Part shown: positions 55,793 to 64,000 of the stretch, piece after piece
Numbering within the stretch: the first letter of the stretch is position 1
How the letters are laid out: every line of letters starts with the position of its first letter
Assembly: GCF_000282975.1 (NCBI RefSeq)
Contig: NZ_ALJC01000051.1
Coordinates: forward strand, 51,945 to 115,944
Direction of reading: 5' to 3'
DNA: 64,000 nt
DNA from: Pseudomonas psychrophila HA-4
Lineage (GTDB): Bacteria > Pseudomonadota > Gammaproteobacteria > Pseudomonadales > Pseudomonadaceae
Notes under the pieces: model-generated
What the model was told of the DNA's origin: nothing
Database searches by the model: none
What the model saw: only the letters and a program-made list of their open reading frames with translations
Made by a program: the position numbers and the translations under genes

Positions 55793-56437
55793 TCAGGCAA
55801 ATAAATTGGCCTTGATGCACAGAATCAACAGCGCCTGATCGCTGTCGACACCCAATTTGCGCATGCCTGAAATTTTCAGGGTGCTGATGGTCTTAATACT
55901 ACGGTTCAGACTCTGCGCCACTTCACTCACGCTCAGGCCTGAGGCGAACAAACGCAACACCTCAAATTCCTTGACTGACAGCTGACAGAGCCTTTGCGAA
56001 ATCTCATCGGTGTCGGCGCTCGTATCACCGTCAAACGGGTCGAGTTGGTAATGACCTTCCCGATAAAACGCATCCAGCGCCACCAGAATTTGTTCCAGCC
56101 CAGCGTTCTTTGAAATCACCCCGCTGATGCCTAACTCATACAGCCAAGTCAAAATCTGCGGGTTGGAAATAACTGTAAGAATCAACACCCGCGGCTCGGG
56201 AAAATGCCGGCGCAAGTACTCCACCAAGCGGGTTCCGTCACCGTATTGCTCATCCCCCGGCATGTTGTAATCGGTAATGATGACGTCAGGACGCAGCTCA
56301 GAAACCCTACTGATCAATTCGGACGAATTCGTAGCTTCGCCGACCACTTTAAAACGCGCATCGCGCTCAATGATCTCGCGCACGCCCATCAACACAATCG
56401 GGTGATCGTCGGCCAATAAGACTCTCATTTGCGGCAT
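55793..56437 (-). CDS. RcsB-like (NarL/LuxR-type) response regulator A
   Basis: 214 aa from ATG 56437 (an ATG 9 bp later also fits). Receiver with Asp56 in VIITDYNMPGDEQYGDG, where MPGDxYGDG is characteristic of RcsB, followed by a LuxR HTH (LSVKEFEVLRLFASGLSVSEVAQSLNRSIKTISTLK, ~145-180). A close paralogue of the next gene. Probably controls the adjacent fimbrial operon downstream of the hybrid kinases, as in the Roc and PvrSR-RcsCB systems of P. aeruginosa. Confidence 0.9.
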   Translation of the reverse strand: MPQMRVLLADDHPIVLMGVREIIERDARFKVVGEATNSSELISRVSELRPDVIITDYNMPGDEQYGDGTRLVEYLRRHFPEPRVLILTVISNPQILTWLYELGISGVISKNAGLEQILVALDAFYREGHYQLDPFDGDTSADTDEISQRLCQLSVKEFEVLRLFASGLSVSEVAQSLNRSIKTISTLKISGMRKLGVDSDQALLILCIKANLFA

Positions 56438-56493
56438 GACGTATATAACTCCAGTCCTGAAACACAGATCGCTGTTAACAGCCACTAAGACCT

Positions 56494-57144
56494 TTATGAC
56501 TCAAAGGGATCGGCCTTAATGCAGTAAGTGAGCAGCGCATGGTCGTTGAGCACTTCCAGTTTGTGCATGGCCGAGACCTTCTGGGTACTGACGGTTTTAA
56601 CGCTGCGATTCAACAAGCGAGCAATCTCGCCGACACTTTTCCCAGCTACAAAAAGCCTTAATACCTCGACCTCGCGCGGCGAAAGATTGGAAAAGCGCTC
56701 ATCAATGACCTTAGCGTTAGCCAGCACTGATGTTGGGTGAGCCATCAGGGTTTTATAAGGTCGGTCATTGGCCAAGGCATTCAGGGCTTTGCCGATTTCC
56801 TCATGGATGTGATTTTTGGCGATGACGCCCGCCACCCCCATTTCCAGCAAGCGCGAAATGATCAGTTGATTGCTGACCATCGTCAGCACCAGAATTTTCA
56901 CTGCCGGAAAATGCTCAACGATGTGCTCAATCAACGGCAAACCATCGCCGTAGACTTCATCACCGGGCATGTTGAAATCGGTGATCACTACATCCGGTTG
57001 ATGCAAGACCATCAGATGGACCAACTCCGACGAATTAAGCGCTTCGCCGACCAGTCCGAAGCGCTCATCACGCTGAATCACCTCCCGAAGGCCCAAAAGC
57101 ACCACCGGATGATCATCGGCAATTACTGCCTTTAATTCGCACAT
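56494..57144 (-). CDS. RcsB-like response regulator B
   Basis: 216 aa. Receiver with Asp56 (VVITDFNMPGDEVYGDG) and a C-terminal LuxR HTH (LSPREVEVLRLFVAGKSVGEIARLLNRSVKTVSTQK, ~150-186). The paralogue of regulator A, about half identical by eye, transcribed 56 bp upstream of it. Having two RcsB-like regulators beside two kinases suggests either paired or hetero-dimeric operation. The 278-bp gap upstream (57145-57422) shows no gene and should hold the promoter. Confidence 0.9.
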   Translation of the reverse strand: MCELKAVIADDHPVVLLGLREVIQRDERFGLVGEALNSSELVHLMVLHQPDVVITDFNMPGDEVYGDGLPLIEHIVEHFPAVKILVLTMVSNQLIISRLLEMGVAGVIAKNHIHEEIGKALNALANDRPYKTLMAHPTSVLANAKVIDERFSNLSPREVEVLRLFVAGKSVGEIARLLNRSVKTVSTQKVSAMHKLEVLNDHALLTYCIKADPFES

Positions 57145-57422
57145 TGCCTGGCTCCAAATTAATGACGCACTGCTATATACCGCTGAGTGGATTCAAAACT
57201 GGGTCAGTGCTCACCCAGCCAATCGAGCGAACACTGAACAAGGCTTGAACAGAAGTACACATCACGAACCTGAAGCACAGTAACGGCAATGACCATCAGC
57301 TTGGCCCGCGCTCCTAAAGCCAGCACAAAGCGATGACCGCGTGATTTCCTGAGCCGTTGCGCGTGGTTTTATCTGAGTGACAGACGTGAACGAAAGCTGT
57401 TTGGATCATGCTTTGCTTTGAG

Positions 57423-58619
57423 TTATCTCCATGATGGCTTAGAGCTATCCTCGAACAAAAGAGTTCCAAAATCAGCACATGACACTGCACCGCAGATCAG
57501 AAAGCCTTGCGCTTGGTCACAGCCGATACGACGAAGAAAGGCGAGTTCAGCCTGTGTTTCGACACCTTCGGCGACCACCGTAAGACCTAGTTTTTGACTT
57601 AACTCAACCAGACTGCGTAAAGCGGAGGCCAGGTTCTCGTTCTCAACACAGCCATGCACCAGCGAACGGTCTATCTTGAGCTCACTGAAAGGGGTAGAAA
57701 CCAGATTAAAGTAGGAGCTAAAGCCTTTACCAAAATCATCTTGGGCTAACCCAAAGCCCATCATGCGCAAGCGGCAAGCGCCAGCGTAATAATTGCTGAG
57801 TTCTTCTGTGATCGAGCTTTCCATCAGTTCAAACACGATGCTTCGCGGCTCGCCACCATCGGCTATCACATAGTCACGCAAGCGATCAGCCAAGTCGTGG
57901 TCATCGAGCAAATGCGTCGGCAAATTGATTGAAACCGGAATATCCCAACCCTGCTGGCGCCACTCTCTTTGCGCTTGCAGGGTTTTTTCCAGCATTAACC
58001 ACAACAGGCGCTCTTCCAGCCCCTGCTTTATCAACAGTGAGAGAAAGTCTTTGGGCAGTAACAACCCCGCCTGCGGATGAACCCAGCGGACTAAGGCTTC
58101 TGCGCTGAGGATATTACCGTTATGTAAAGACTTCTTGGGTTGAAACCAGGCCTGAATCTGGCCATTGTTCATTGCCCGCACAATGCTCTGAGGGTCCACT
58201 TCAATCGCCAGCGCGGGGTCGATTTCACCGCTCATACGAAAAATCGCCATCCGTTCCTTTAACCGCATGACGGCATTGAACTCGACAGGTTTGGAAATCA
58301 AACCGACCACCGACATGCCCAGATTTTTTGCGGCCAGGCCCGCGCTAATTAACATTCGGCGCGACGACGCACTCATCAACGCCAGCGCCGGTCTTTTTTT
58401 TAAGGCGGCAACTTTCTGGATCAGTTGCACCCCATCCATTACAGGCATCAGTAGGTCGGTCAATAGCAGGTCATAGTCATGACGCATCAGGCTTTCCAAC
58501 GCCTCATCTCCGTCCCACACGGTGTCAACATCAAAGCCGCCCACCTCACTGAAAACATTCATTAAATACTCATGCTGAAAGGGATGATCCTCGACGACCA
58601 AGACACGATAGGGCTTCAC
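57423..58619 (-). CDS. EAL-domain response regulator (c-di-GMP phosphodiesterase, PvrR/RocR-like)
   Basis: 398 aa. Receiver with EDH (10-12) and Asp55 in LLLTDLLMPVMDG; EAL domain ~150-390 that keeps the catalytic set: SAEALVRW, Asn in SINLPTHLL, Glu in FELMESS, DD in AQDDFGKGFSS, Lys in ELKIDRSLV and Glu in VVAEGVETQ. It should hydrolyse c-di-GMP in response to phosphorylation. It lies 11 bp after the kinase gene at 58631, so one operon. In P. aeruginosa the equivalents (RocR, PvrR) antagonise Cup fimbriae expression. Confidence 0.92.
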   Translation of the reverse strand: MKPYRVLVVEDHPFQHEYLMNVFSEVGGFDVDTVWDGDEALESLMRHDYDLLLTDLLMPVMDGVQLIQKVAALKKRPALALMSASSRRMLISAGLAAKNLGMSVVGLISKPVEFNAVMRLKERMAIFRMSGEIDPALAIEVDPQSIVRAMNNGQIQAWFQPKKSLHNGNILSAEALVRWVHPQAGLLLPKDFLSLLIKQGLEERLLWLMLEKTLQAQREWRQQGWDIPVSINLPTHLLDDHDLADRLRDYVIADGGEPRSIVFELMESSITEELSNYYAGACRLRMMGFGLAQDDFGKGFSSYFNLVSTPFSELKIDRSLVHGCVENENLASALRSLVELSQKLGLTVVAEGVETQAELAFLRRIGCDQAQGFLICGAVSCADFGTLLFEDSSKPSWR

Positions 58620-58630
58620 TGGACCCTCCT

Positions 58631-61399
58631 TTAGAAGTGCTGAAGACAGTTAAATAAGGTGTGCAGCGTAAAAGGCTTGATCAAACAGTGGTTCATCCCC
58701 GCGCTTAGACAGCGCTCACCCTCATCGCGCATGGCATTGGCCGTCGCGCCAATAATGGGCAGTGCCGCTTTCATGGACCTTAACTGGGCTGCCAGCTCAT
58801 AGCCGTTCATTTTGGGCATGTTGACGTCAGTCAAAACCAAGTCAAACCGCCCCTCCTGCCATAATCCCAAGGCTTCCAGGCCATCACTGGCCAACGTCAC
58901 TGAACAGCCGAGTTCCTCAAGTTGGTCACGCAAAATCAGTTGGTTAATGACATTGTCTTCCGCGACCAAAACCCGCAGATCCAGTTTCAAATCTGACTTG
59001 CCAACCCCTGCCTCAATAGGCGTGTTAATCCGCATACCCTGCGCGTTACTCAGTGCCTGGTATACAGACTGCAAGCTGTTTAGATCGACATGCCAACAAG
59101 TCGTGTCCAGATCAAGCGCAACGGACTTATTACTTGCGGCCACGACCACCGGGCCTGTCCAATCTGGCTCTAGCCTTTGCCGGGCTGAGCCGGGATGCAG
59201 CTCCAACAGAACAGCGTGCTCAGGAGCCTCGCCAGGTTTGGGGACGCCCAACTGGGCCCGCGCACCCCAGCGACGTAACCAGCCGCAATAGCATTCAGCC
59301 AGTTCACGCAGTGGCGATACCACGTAGATAACGTCGGGCGATAACTCGTCCAAAGGGTGGGTATGCAAAGGTTCACGCACCTGCTCCAGCGGCAAATGCA
59401 GAGTAAAGCTACTGCCAAGCCCCGGCTCGCTGACAAGGCGCATGCTGCCGTTCATTAAATGCATGAGGCGCTTGCAGATGGACAAACCCAGACCGGTACC
59501 CGCCACGACATTTTTTGCTGATTCAATTTGATAAAACGGCTCGAACAAACGGGCCTGTTCTTCATGCGCGATGCCTTTACCGGTGTCCGAGACCTGCCAG
59601 CGCAGCATGACGCGTTCATCATCGCGGCTGTCCATTTTGAGCCGCAGGACAATTTTTCCGTTGTCGGTGAACTTGAGGGCGTTATTGAGCAAGTTATTCA
59701 AAATTTGCCGAATGCGAGTCACGTCCCCGCTGAGCCATTCGGGCACTGTCGAGTCTATCAAGGCAAACAGTTGCAGCCCCTTGGCTTGCGCCGCACCGCT
59801 ATAGCCTTGGACCACTTCTTCGATCAGCGCCATAGGGCTGAAGGTATTGAGTTCCAACTGCAATTGCCCAGCCTCAATGCGCGACACATCGAGGACGTCG
59901 CAGATCAATTGCAATAAATTGCCAGAAGAACGCTCGATGGCTCTGAGGTAGTTGTTTTGCTGATCATTGAGTTCGGTCCGCGCCAGCAATTCGAGCGTGC
60001 CGAGCACGCCATATAACGGGGTGCGGATTTCATGACTCATGGTCGCCAAAAATAAAGTCTTGGCTTCATTGGCCCGATCAGCCAACTGCCGCGCGCGCTC
60101 CAGCGTCACCTCAATCTGCTTACGTGCACTGATGTCACTGAACGCACAAATCAGCACGTCCTGCCCGTTGTAACGGGTCGGAGTAAACGCGAGGTACAGA
60201 AGACGGCCATCTTCCATCTCAATTTCATCACTGTTGAGCGCGTCATCTTCGTCGAAGGCCCGACGGATCCAGCCATGACAAAGTTTGCCCATCTCAGTGC
60301 CGTTACCCAGCCACTGTTGCGAGAGCGAATTCTCTAACACCACGTTGCCATCGACACGGCGAATCACGCACAAGGCGATCGGGGCAACTTGCAACACGGC
60401 GCGGTTGAATGCCTCACTTTCAATCAGCGCTTGTATGCGTTTTTCTCCCGGCATGATCAGCCGACGATCAATACGCTCTATGAGCAGGCGTAGCCCAATG
60501 CACACGGCAATCCACAACAGCACACAGCCCAGCAGCGGCCAAGCCAGAACCGGAAACAAAGAATTAATATCGACGGCGTAGACGATTTGCCAGCCTGAAT
60601 ACCCCAGCTTTTTGCGAATCGCCAAGCTCTCGGGGATCCATCCTGGGCCGATAAAGCCAAATGCATTTTTGGGTTCCAGCCGGTGCAGAGCGTCGACCAA
60701 CGTGGACTGCGCAGCATTGGTAAAAATGATCTGCCCTTGCCCATCCAGCAGCATAAAGTCGCCAGCGGTTTCACTGCGAAGCGCTTCTGTAAGGTCCGGC
60801 ACCTCGACCTCAATGCCCAGCCAGCCGGAAGATACATTACGGTTATCCAGTCGGGTGAATAGATAGAACGGAGAATCCAGCGTCCTGCTGTCAGTCAGCC
60901 ACAGGTCATCACCAAATGAATAGCTCTGGCTGCCTTCGTCCTCCAAGCGTTGTAACACCTCCTTGGGCAAGGGCTGCAGATTGCTTGACGCATTAAACAG
61001 GCGAACGACTTGAGGGGTATCTGTTTGCGGAACATAGAGCAGATTGACTTTGCTCTCATGCAGGTAGTCCGTCATCCGCTGGGTCAACCAGATGCTCCAG
61101 TGACCTGCCTCGCTGCCCAGGCTGATGTTCATTTCTTCTTCAGGATCAACACTGACAAATGAGTCATGCCCGCTTTTATCAGGCACCGCTGCCAATACCA
61201 GACTCTTGAGCAAGGTCTGACGGCTGACAAAAAAATCCTGAGCATTGAACACCGCCTCGTTCATGAAACTACGGCGAAGGGACACTTCTTGATTAAAAAC
61301 GGCGCGTAAATAAACGAACGAACCTGCCAGAACAGCGATGATCAAACCATAGGCAAATAAGTGGAGAAGTTTTCGGGCGGCTTTGGGGGTCGATTTCAT
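58631..61399 (-). CDS. Hybrid histidine kinase without HPt (RcsC/PvrS-like)
   Basis: 922 aa from ATG 61399; the frame is open further up but without coding features. TM1 ~12-32, periplasmic sensor to ~282, TM2 ~283-307, PAS-like domain (~325-425), HisKA with His456 (TMSHEIRTPLYGVLGTLELL), HATPase (NNLLNNALKFTDNG, GTGLGLSICKRL), a degenerate receiver (~690-790) and a receiver with Asp858 (VLTDVNMPKMNGYE). The protein stops right after the receiver, so the HPt found in its paralogue at 45880 is absent. It must hand phosphate to an HPt in trans or act as a phosphatase. Confidence 0.9.
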   Translation of the reverse strand: MKSTPKAARKLLHLFAYGLIIAVLAGSFVYLRAVFNQEVSLRRSFMNEAVFNAQDFFVSRQTLLKSLVLAAVPDKSGHDSFVSVDPEEEMNISLGSEAGHWSIWLTQRMTDYLHESKVNLLYVPQTDTPQVVRLFNASSNLQPLPKEVLQRLEDEGSQSYSFGDDLWLTDSRTLDSPFYLFTRLDNRNVSSGWLGIEVEVPDLTEALRSETAGDFMLLDGQGQIIFTNAAQSTLVDALHRLEPKNAFGFIGPGWIPESLAIRKKLGYSGWQIVYAVDINSLFPVLAWPLLGCVLLWIAVCIGLRLLIERIDRRLIMPGEKRIQALIESEAFNRAVLQVAPIALCVIRRVDGNVVLENSLSQQWLGNGTEMGKLCHGWIRRAFDEDDALNSDEIEMEDGRLLYLAFTPTRYNGQDVLICAFSDISARKQIEVTLERARQLADRANEAKTLFLATMSHEIRTPLYGVLGTLELLARTELNDQQNNYLRAIERSSGNLLQLICDVLDVSRIEAGQLQLELNTFSPMALIEEVVQGYSGAAQAKGLQLFALIDSTVPEWLSGDVTRIRQILNNLLNNALKFTDNGKIVLRLKMDSRDDERVMLRWQVSDTGKGIAHEEQARLFEPFYQIESAKNVVAGTGLGLSICKRLMHLMNGSMRLVSEPGLGSSFTLHLPLEQVREPLHTHPLDELSPDVIYVVSPLRELAECYCGWLRRWGARAQLGVPKPGEAPEHAVLLELHPGSARQRLEPDWTGPVVVAASNKSVALDLDTTCWHVDLNSLQSVYQALSNAQGMRINTPIEAGVGKSDLKLDLRVLVAEDNVINQLILRDQLEELGCSVTLASDGLEALGLWQEGRFDLVLTDVNMPKMNGYELAAQLRSMKAALPIIGATANAMRDEGERCLSAGMNHCLIKPFTLHTLFNCLQHF

Positions 61400-61523
61400 G
61401 CCGCAAGCCTGGCGCTTGAGCAGGGTAAAAATAATCAGATGATTCCTGAAACCACCGGCAGGTCGCCATTTTTGTGAACTGGAGCAAAACAAGGTGTTTT
61501 GCTCCAAGGATTTATCGCTTGGC

Positions 61524-62408
61524 TTAAGCCGGGCGAAGAGCGCTCAAATCCAGACGGCCGTCTTTAAGTGGCGGGCACCAGTAGTAGCCACCGTTCAATG
61601 GGCGGCTAAAGCTATAGAGAGCGTCAACGATGCCGTCTTCCATGCCGCTCATGCGGCGCAGTTGAACTTCAAAGGCGTTCAAGGTGCGGCTGAACGAGAC
61701 AAACATCAGCCCCGATTTACCGTTTTCAGTCCAGGGCATGGACCGGCGCACGGTGAAGGCTTCTGGCGAGAAGCTTTCTTGGGCAGTGCGTTTGACGTGG
61801 GCTGACTCCGGCGCGTCGTCGAGTTCTTCGTTGTCGCTTTTGCGGCGACCTATCGTGTTGTCTTGTTCAGATTGCGGGCGGGCTGCAAAGCCGTTTAGGT
61901 CGTGCTGCCACTGCTGAACAGCAACAAATACGCCGCCGTCCTGACCGGGGCCAGAGCTCGCGACGACTGCGGCTTCGACCGCAGCTTCATCCACCGGGTT
62001 TTCAGTGCCGTCTTCATAGCCGGTCAAGTCGTGATCGGTTCTGTAGCGAAATCCTTCGGTGACTTGCAGCAGGTTGAAGGCTGGCGCCAACGCCACTTCG
62101 ATGGCCTGACTGCGGTGCAACAACTCACCGCGATCATCACCCAGCAACCACAGCCACAGGGCGTGCTGGGTCGACGGGTTTTCAACCACAGCGTTGAGTG
62201 CTGGGAACACCCGCAAACCCTGCACTTTTGCACCCAAGGCCAGTACCAGCGGTGAACCCAAGCCTGCTACAGCGCTTTTGCCGTCTACCCACTGCGACAG
62301 CGTGTCGAGTGCAGCCGGCAGTGCTTCTACAGACTTGAGGGCGAAAAACATATAGCGCGCCTGCGATGGCACAGGTTTGGCGAGGATGCCAGGCTGGTAA
62401 AGACTCAT
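61524..62408 (-). CDS. Dyp-type peroxidase (YfeX-like)
   Basis: 294 aa. Haem peroxidase of the dye-decolourising family. The GxxDG signature is present as GYEDGTENP with the catalytic Asp; His in ESAHVKRT is the likely proximal ligand; the distal Arg lies in FTVRRSMPW. LMFVSFSRTLNAFEVQLRRM is the conserved C-terminal block. No signal peptide, so cytoplasmic. No encapsulin gene is beside it. Monocistronic between the kinase and the chemoreceptor. Confidence 0.92.
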   Translation of the reverse strand: MSLYQPGILAKPVPSQARYMFFALKSVEALPAALDTLSQWVDGKSAVAGLGSPLVLALGAKVQGLRVFPALNAVVENPSTQHALWLWLLGDDRGELLHRSQAIEVALAPAFNLLQVTEGFRYRTDHDLTGYEDGTENPVDEAAVEAAVVASSGPGQDGGVFVAVQQWQHDLNGFAARPQSEQDNTIGRRKSDNEELDDAPESAHVKRTAQESFSPEAFTVRRSMPWTENGKSGLMFVSFSRTLNAFEVQLRRMSGMEDGIVDALYSFSRPLNGGYYWCPPLKDGRLDLSALRPA

Positions 62409-62507
62409 AGAAACTCCTTCAGGAAAGCCCAGAGTTTACTCTTCACCAGCGACTTTTCGGACACCGAAGGCTATTTTTGTTGGCTCCCGTCCTACGTAGA
62501 TCAAGTC

Positions 62508-63824
62508 TTAGGCTGATAGCTGATTAGCAAAACGCCCTACAACATCTACCACCTTTTGCGCACCATCCTGAATTTCAACAATTACCGTACCGGCTTCCGC
62601 CGCCAGAGACAGGCCCTCTTCGGCTTGCCGTTTGCCGTCGGCAATCAACGCCACGGCATGGCTTGCCATGTCTTGGTTCTTACGCACCACAGAGATGATT
62701 TCTTCGGTGGCCTTGCTGGTGCGTGAAGCCAGTTGGCGCACTTCATCGGCCACTACGGCAAAACCACGCCCTTGCTCACCCGCACGGGCGGCTTCAATCG
62801 CGGCGTTAAGCGCCAGCAAGTTGGTTTGCTCGGCAATCGCGCTGATGGTTTTGACGATGCTGCCAATGACCTGTGACTGCTCGTTCAGGGCTTCGATGCC
62901 ATCGCCCGCTTGCTGCATGTGCTTGGCCAGCTCACGCATCACGTCGACCGCTTGCGTCACGACGATGGTCCCGCGTTGAGCGCTGTTGTCGGTATGCAGC
63001 GAGGTACTGTAGGCGATCCCTGCCGCCTCGGACACGGCTTGTTCCTGCTGAACTTGGTCAGTGATGATGGTGGCGAATTTCACCACTTTATAAAGGTTAT
63101 CGTTGGCGTCGCGCACCGGGTTGTAAGACGCCTCAAGCCAGACTTCACGGCCATGGCTGTCGACACGCCTAAAACGATCAGCGACAAACTCGCCCGCGTT
63201 CAAGCGCTTCCAGAAGGTTTCATATTCAGCGCTGTTCTGCTCTTGCGAGGTACAGAAAATACGGTGATGCCGACCCTGAATCTGCGCTAACGAGTAACCC
63301 ATACCCCGCAGAAAACGGTCATTGGCAGTGAGCACTTCGCCTTTTAGGTTGAACTCGATGACGGCGGTTGAGCGCATCAGCGCGTCCATTAGGTTTTCGT
63401 GGTCACGCGAGGCTTCGATGGTGCGCGTCAGATCGCTGGAAAAAATCGAGATGCTCAAAATCTGACCGCTAGAGTTGCGCACCGGCTGCATGATTGAACG
63501 CAGCCACGCTTCCTGACCATTGCCCCGAAGTAAACGCACGGTACCGCTGTAATGCTCGCCACGGATCATGGCATTTTTAAAACGCAGATGGTGCTCGTCA
63601 TGCTTTAAGTGAGCCGGCACCAACTCATCAATATGTCGACCCAAGAGCTGGCTGCTCGAGTAGTTCATTTCGTGAGTGAAGTTGTAATTGACCGACTCGA
63701 CCCGCCCATCCGGGTCCAGGCTCATGCAGAGCATTTCGCTCTCTAGGCTGTCCTTGATTTGCTGAATTGAGGACAGTTCTTCGCGAAGAGCTGACAGCTC
63801 CTGTTTCAAGCGTTTATTAAACAT
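62508..63824 (-). CDS. PAS-PAS methyl-accepting chemotaxis protein (BdlA-like)
   Basis: 438 aa from ATG 63824. An N-terminal coiled coil (~3-30), two PAS domains (~35-150: [21 protein letters not shown]; ~155-275: [20 protein letters not shown]), then a complete signalling hairpin ([41 protein letters not shown] across ~342-382). No membrane segments, as in BdlA, which senses redox/c-di-GMP state and triggers biofilm dispersal in P. aeruginosa. It is of the same architecture as the one at 36685 but with a longer signalling domain. Nearby fimbrial and EAL genes fit a biofilm role. Confidence 0.88.
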   Translation of the reverse strand: MFNKRLKQELSALREELSSIQQIKDSLESEMLCMSLDPDGRVESVNYNFTHEMNYSSSQLLGRHIDELVPAHLKHDEHHLRFKNAMIRGEHYSGTVRLLRGNGQEAWLRSIMQPVRNSSGQILSISIFSSDLTRTIEASRDHENLMDALMRSTAVIEFNLKGEVLTANDRFLRGMGYSLAQIQGRHHRIFCTSQEQNSAEYETFWKRLNAGEFVADRFRRVDSHGREVWLEASYNPVRDANDNLYKVVKFATIITDQVQQEQAVSEAAGIAYSTSLHTDNSAQRGTIVVTQAVDVMRELAKHMQQAGDGIEALNEQSQVIGSIVKTISAIAEQTNLLALNAAIEAARAGEQGRGFAVVADEVRQLASRTSKATEEIISVVRKNQDMASHAVALIADGKRQAEEGLSLAAEAGTVIVEIQDGAQKVVDVVGRFANQLSA

Positions 63825-63962
63825 GGGGAATACCAAGGGATGGGAGGCGCGTGATAGAAGCATCGGCTTTCGCCTGCATTTCTAAAGGCTTCCAGACGAG
63901 CGGTCATGTGTTGGCCGTTTGAACAACCCAGCCGCTCGCCGTTGTTACCGTTACGGTATTGA

Positions 63963-63991
63963 GTGGGAGCAGGCTTGCCAGCGATTCCGGC
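63963..63991. repeat. REP element (partial, at window end)
   Basis: GTGGGAGCAGGCTTGCCAGCGATTCCGGC-type sequence starts at 63963 (the run is the classic fluorescens-group REP, GTGGGAGC-GGCTTGC). It is cut by the window edge, so a paired copy cannot be seen. 63825-63962 holds no gene. Confidence 0.7.
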
Positions 63992-64000
63992 AACTCGGTC

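Overview
The window is chromosomal DNA of a Pseudomonas outside P. aeruginosa, most likely from the fluorescens/fragi side of the genus. Three things point there. The housekeeping block hemA-prfA-prmC-moeB-murI sits back to back with a TPR lipoprotein gene-lolB-ispE-tRNA-Gln-prs-rplY-pth-ychF. REP-like palindromes of the pseudomonad type occur. Every recognisable protein looks gamma-proteobacterial and pseudomonad. No replication origin, rRNA operon, CRISPR array or intact insertion sequence was seen.

Layout. (1) 1-7315: a tightly overlapping light/UV-stress operon with the tail of a YbgA/DUF1722 protein, a MerR regulator of the LitR type, photolyase, and a lipid-modifying set (SDR, FAD amine oxidase, DUF1365, cyclopropane-fatty-acid synthase, DUF2878). 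(2) 7344-22706: YkgJ, PagL, the haem/translation block on the minus strand, the prs block on the plus strand, and two transporters. (3) 22877-26372: tRNA-Met followed by a decayed 3.4 kb island. It has a stop-ridden integrase, orphan small genes, a strongly folded non-coding stretch and a diverged copy of the tRNA 3' end at its far border. (4) 26408-33298: an envelope operon (LtaS-type sulfatase, membrane protein, sialidase-like protein, cytochrome b561, PepSY protein) divergent from a QseBC/PmrAB-type two-component system, with a PmrA-box-like repeat between them. (5) 33612-34766: an autoinhibited-type Fic protein.

(6) 34986-45862: a complete aldoxime-nitrile pathway. Aldoxime dehydratase makes a nitrile, iron-type nitrile hydratase makes the amide, and an amidase makes the acid. 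The cluster also holds an outer-membrane channel, the P47K metallochaperone, a soluble PAS-PAS chemoreceptor and AraC regulators. Two tandem 21-bp direct-repeat operators with identical phasing to a -10-like element lie upstream of oxdA and of the amidase gene. A short unlisted ORF lies in the oxdA leader.

(7) 45880-61399: a chaperone-usher (Cup) fimbrial operon enclosed by its probable signalling system: two RcsC/RocS-type hybrid kinases, two RcsB-like regulators and an EAL response regulator resembling PvrR/RocR. Only one of the kinases carries an HPt domain. (8) 61524-64000: Dyp peroxidase, a BdlA-like PAS-PAS chemoreceptor and the start of a REP element.

Functions are assigned from motifs, lengths and gene order read by eye. 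No database search was run, and sub-family names are inferences unless diagnostic residues are quoted.
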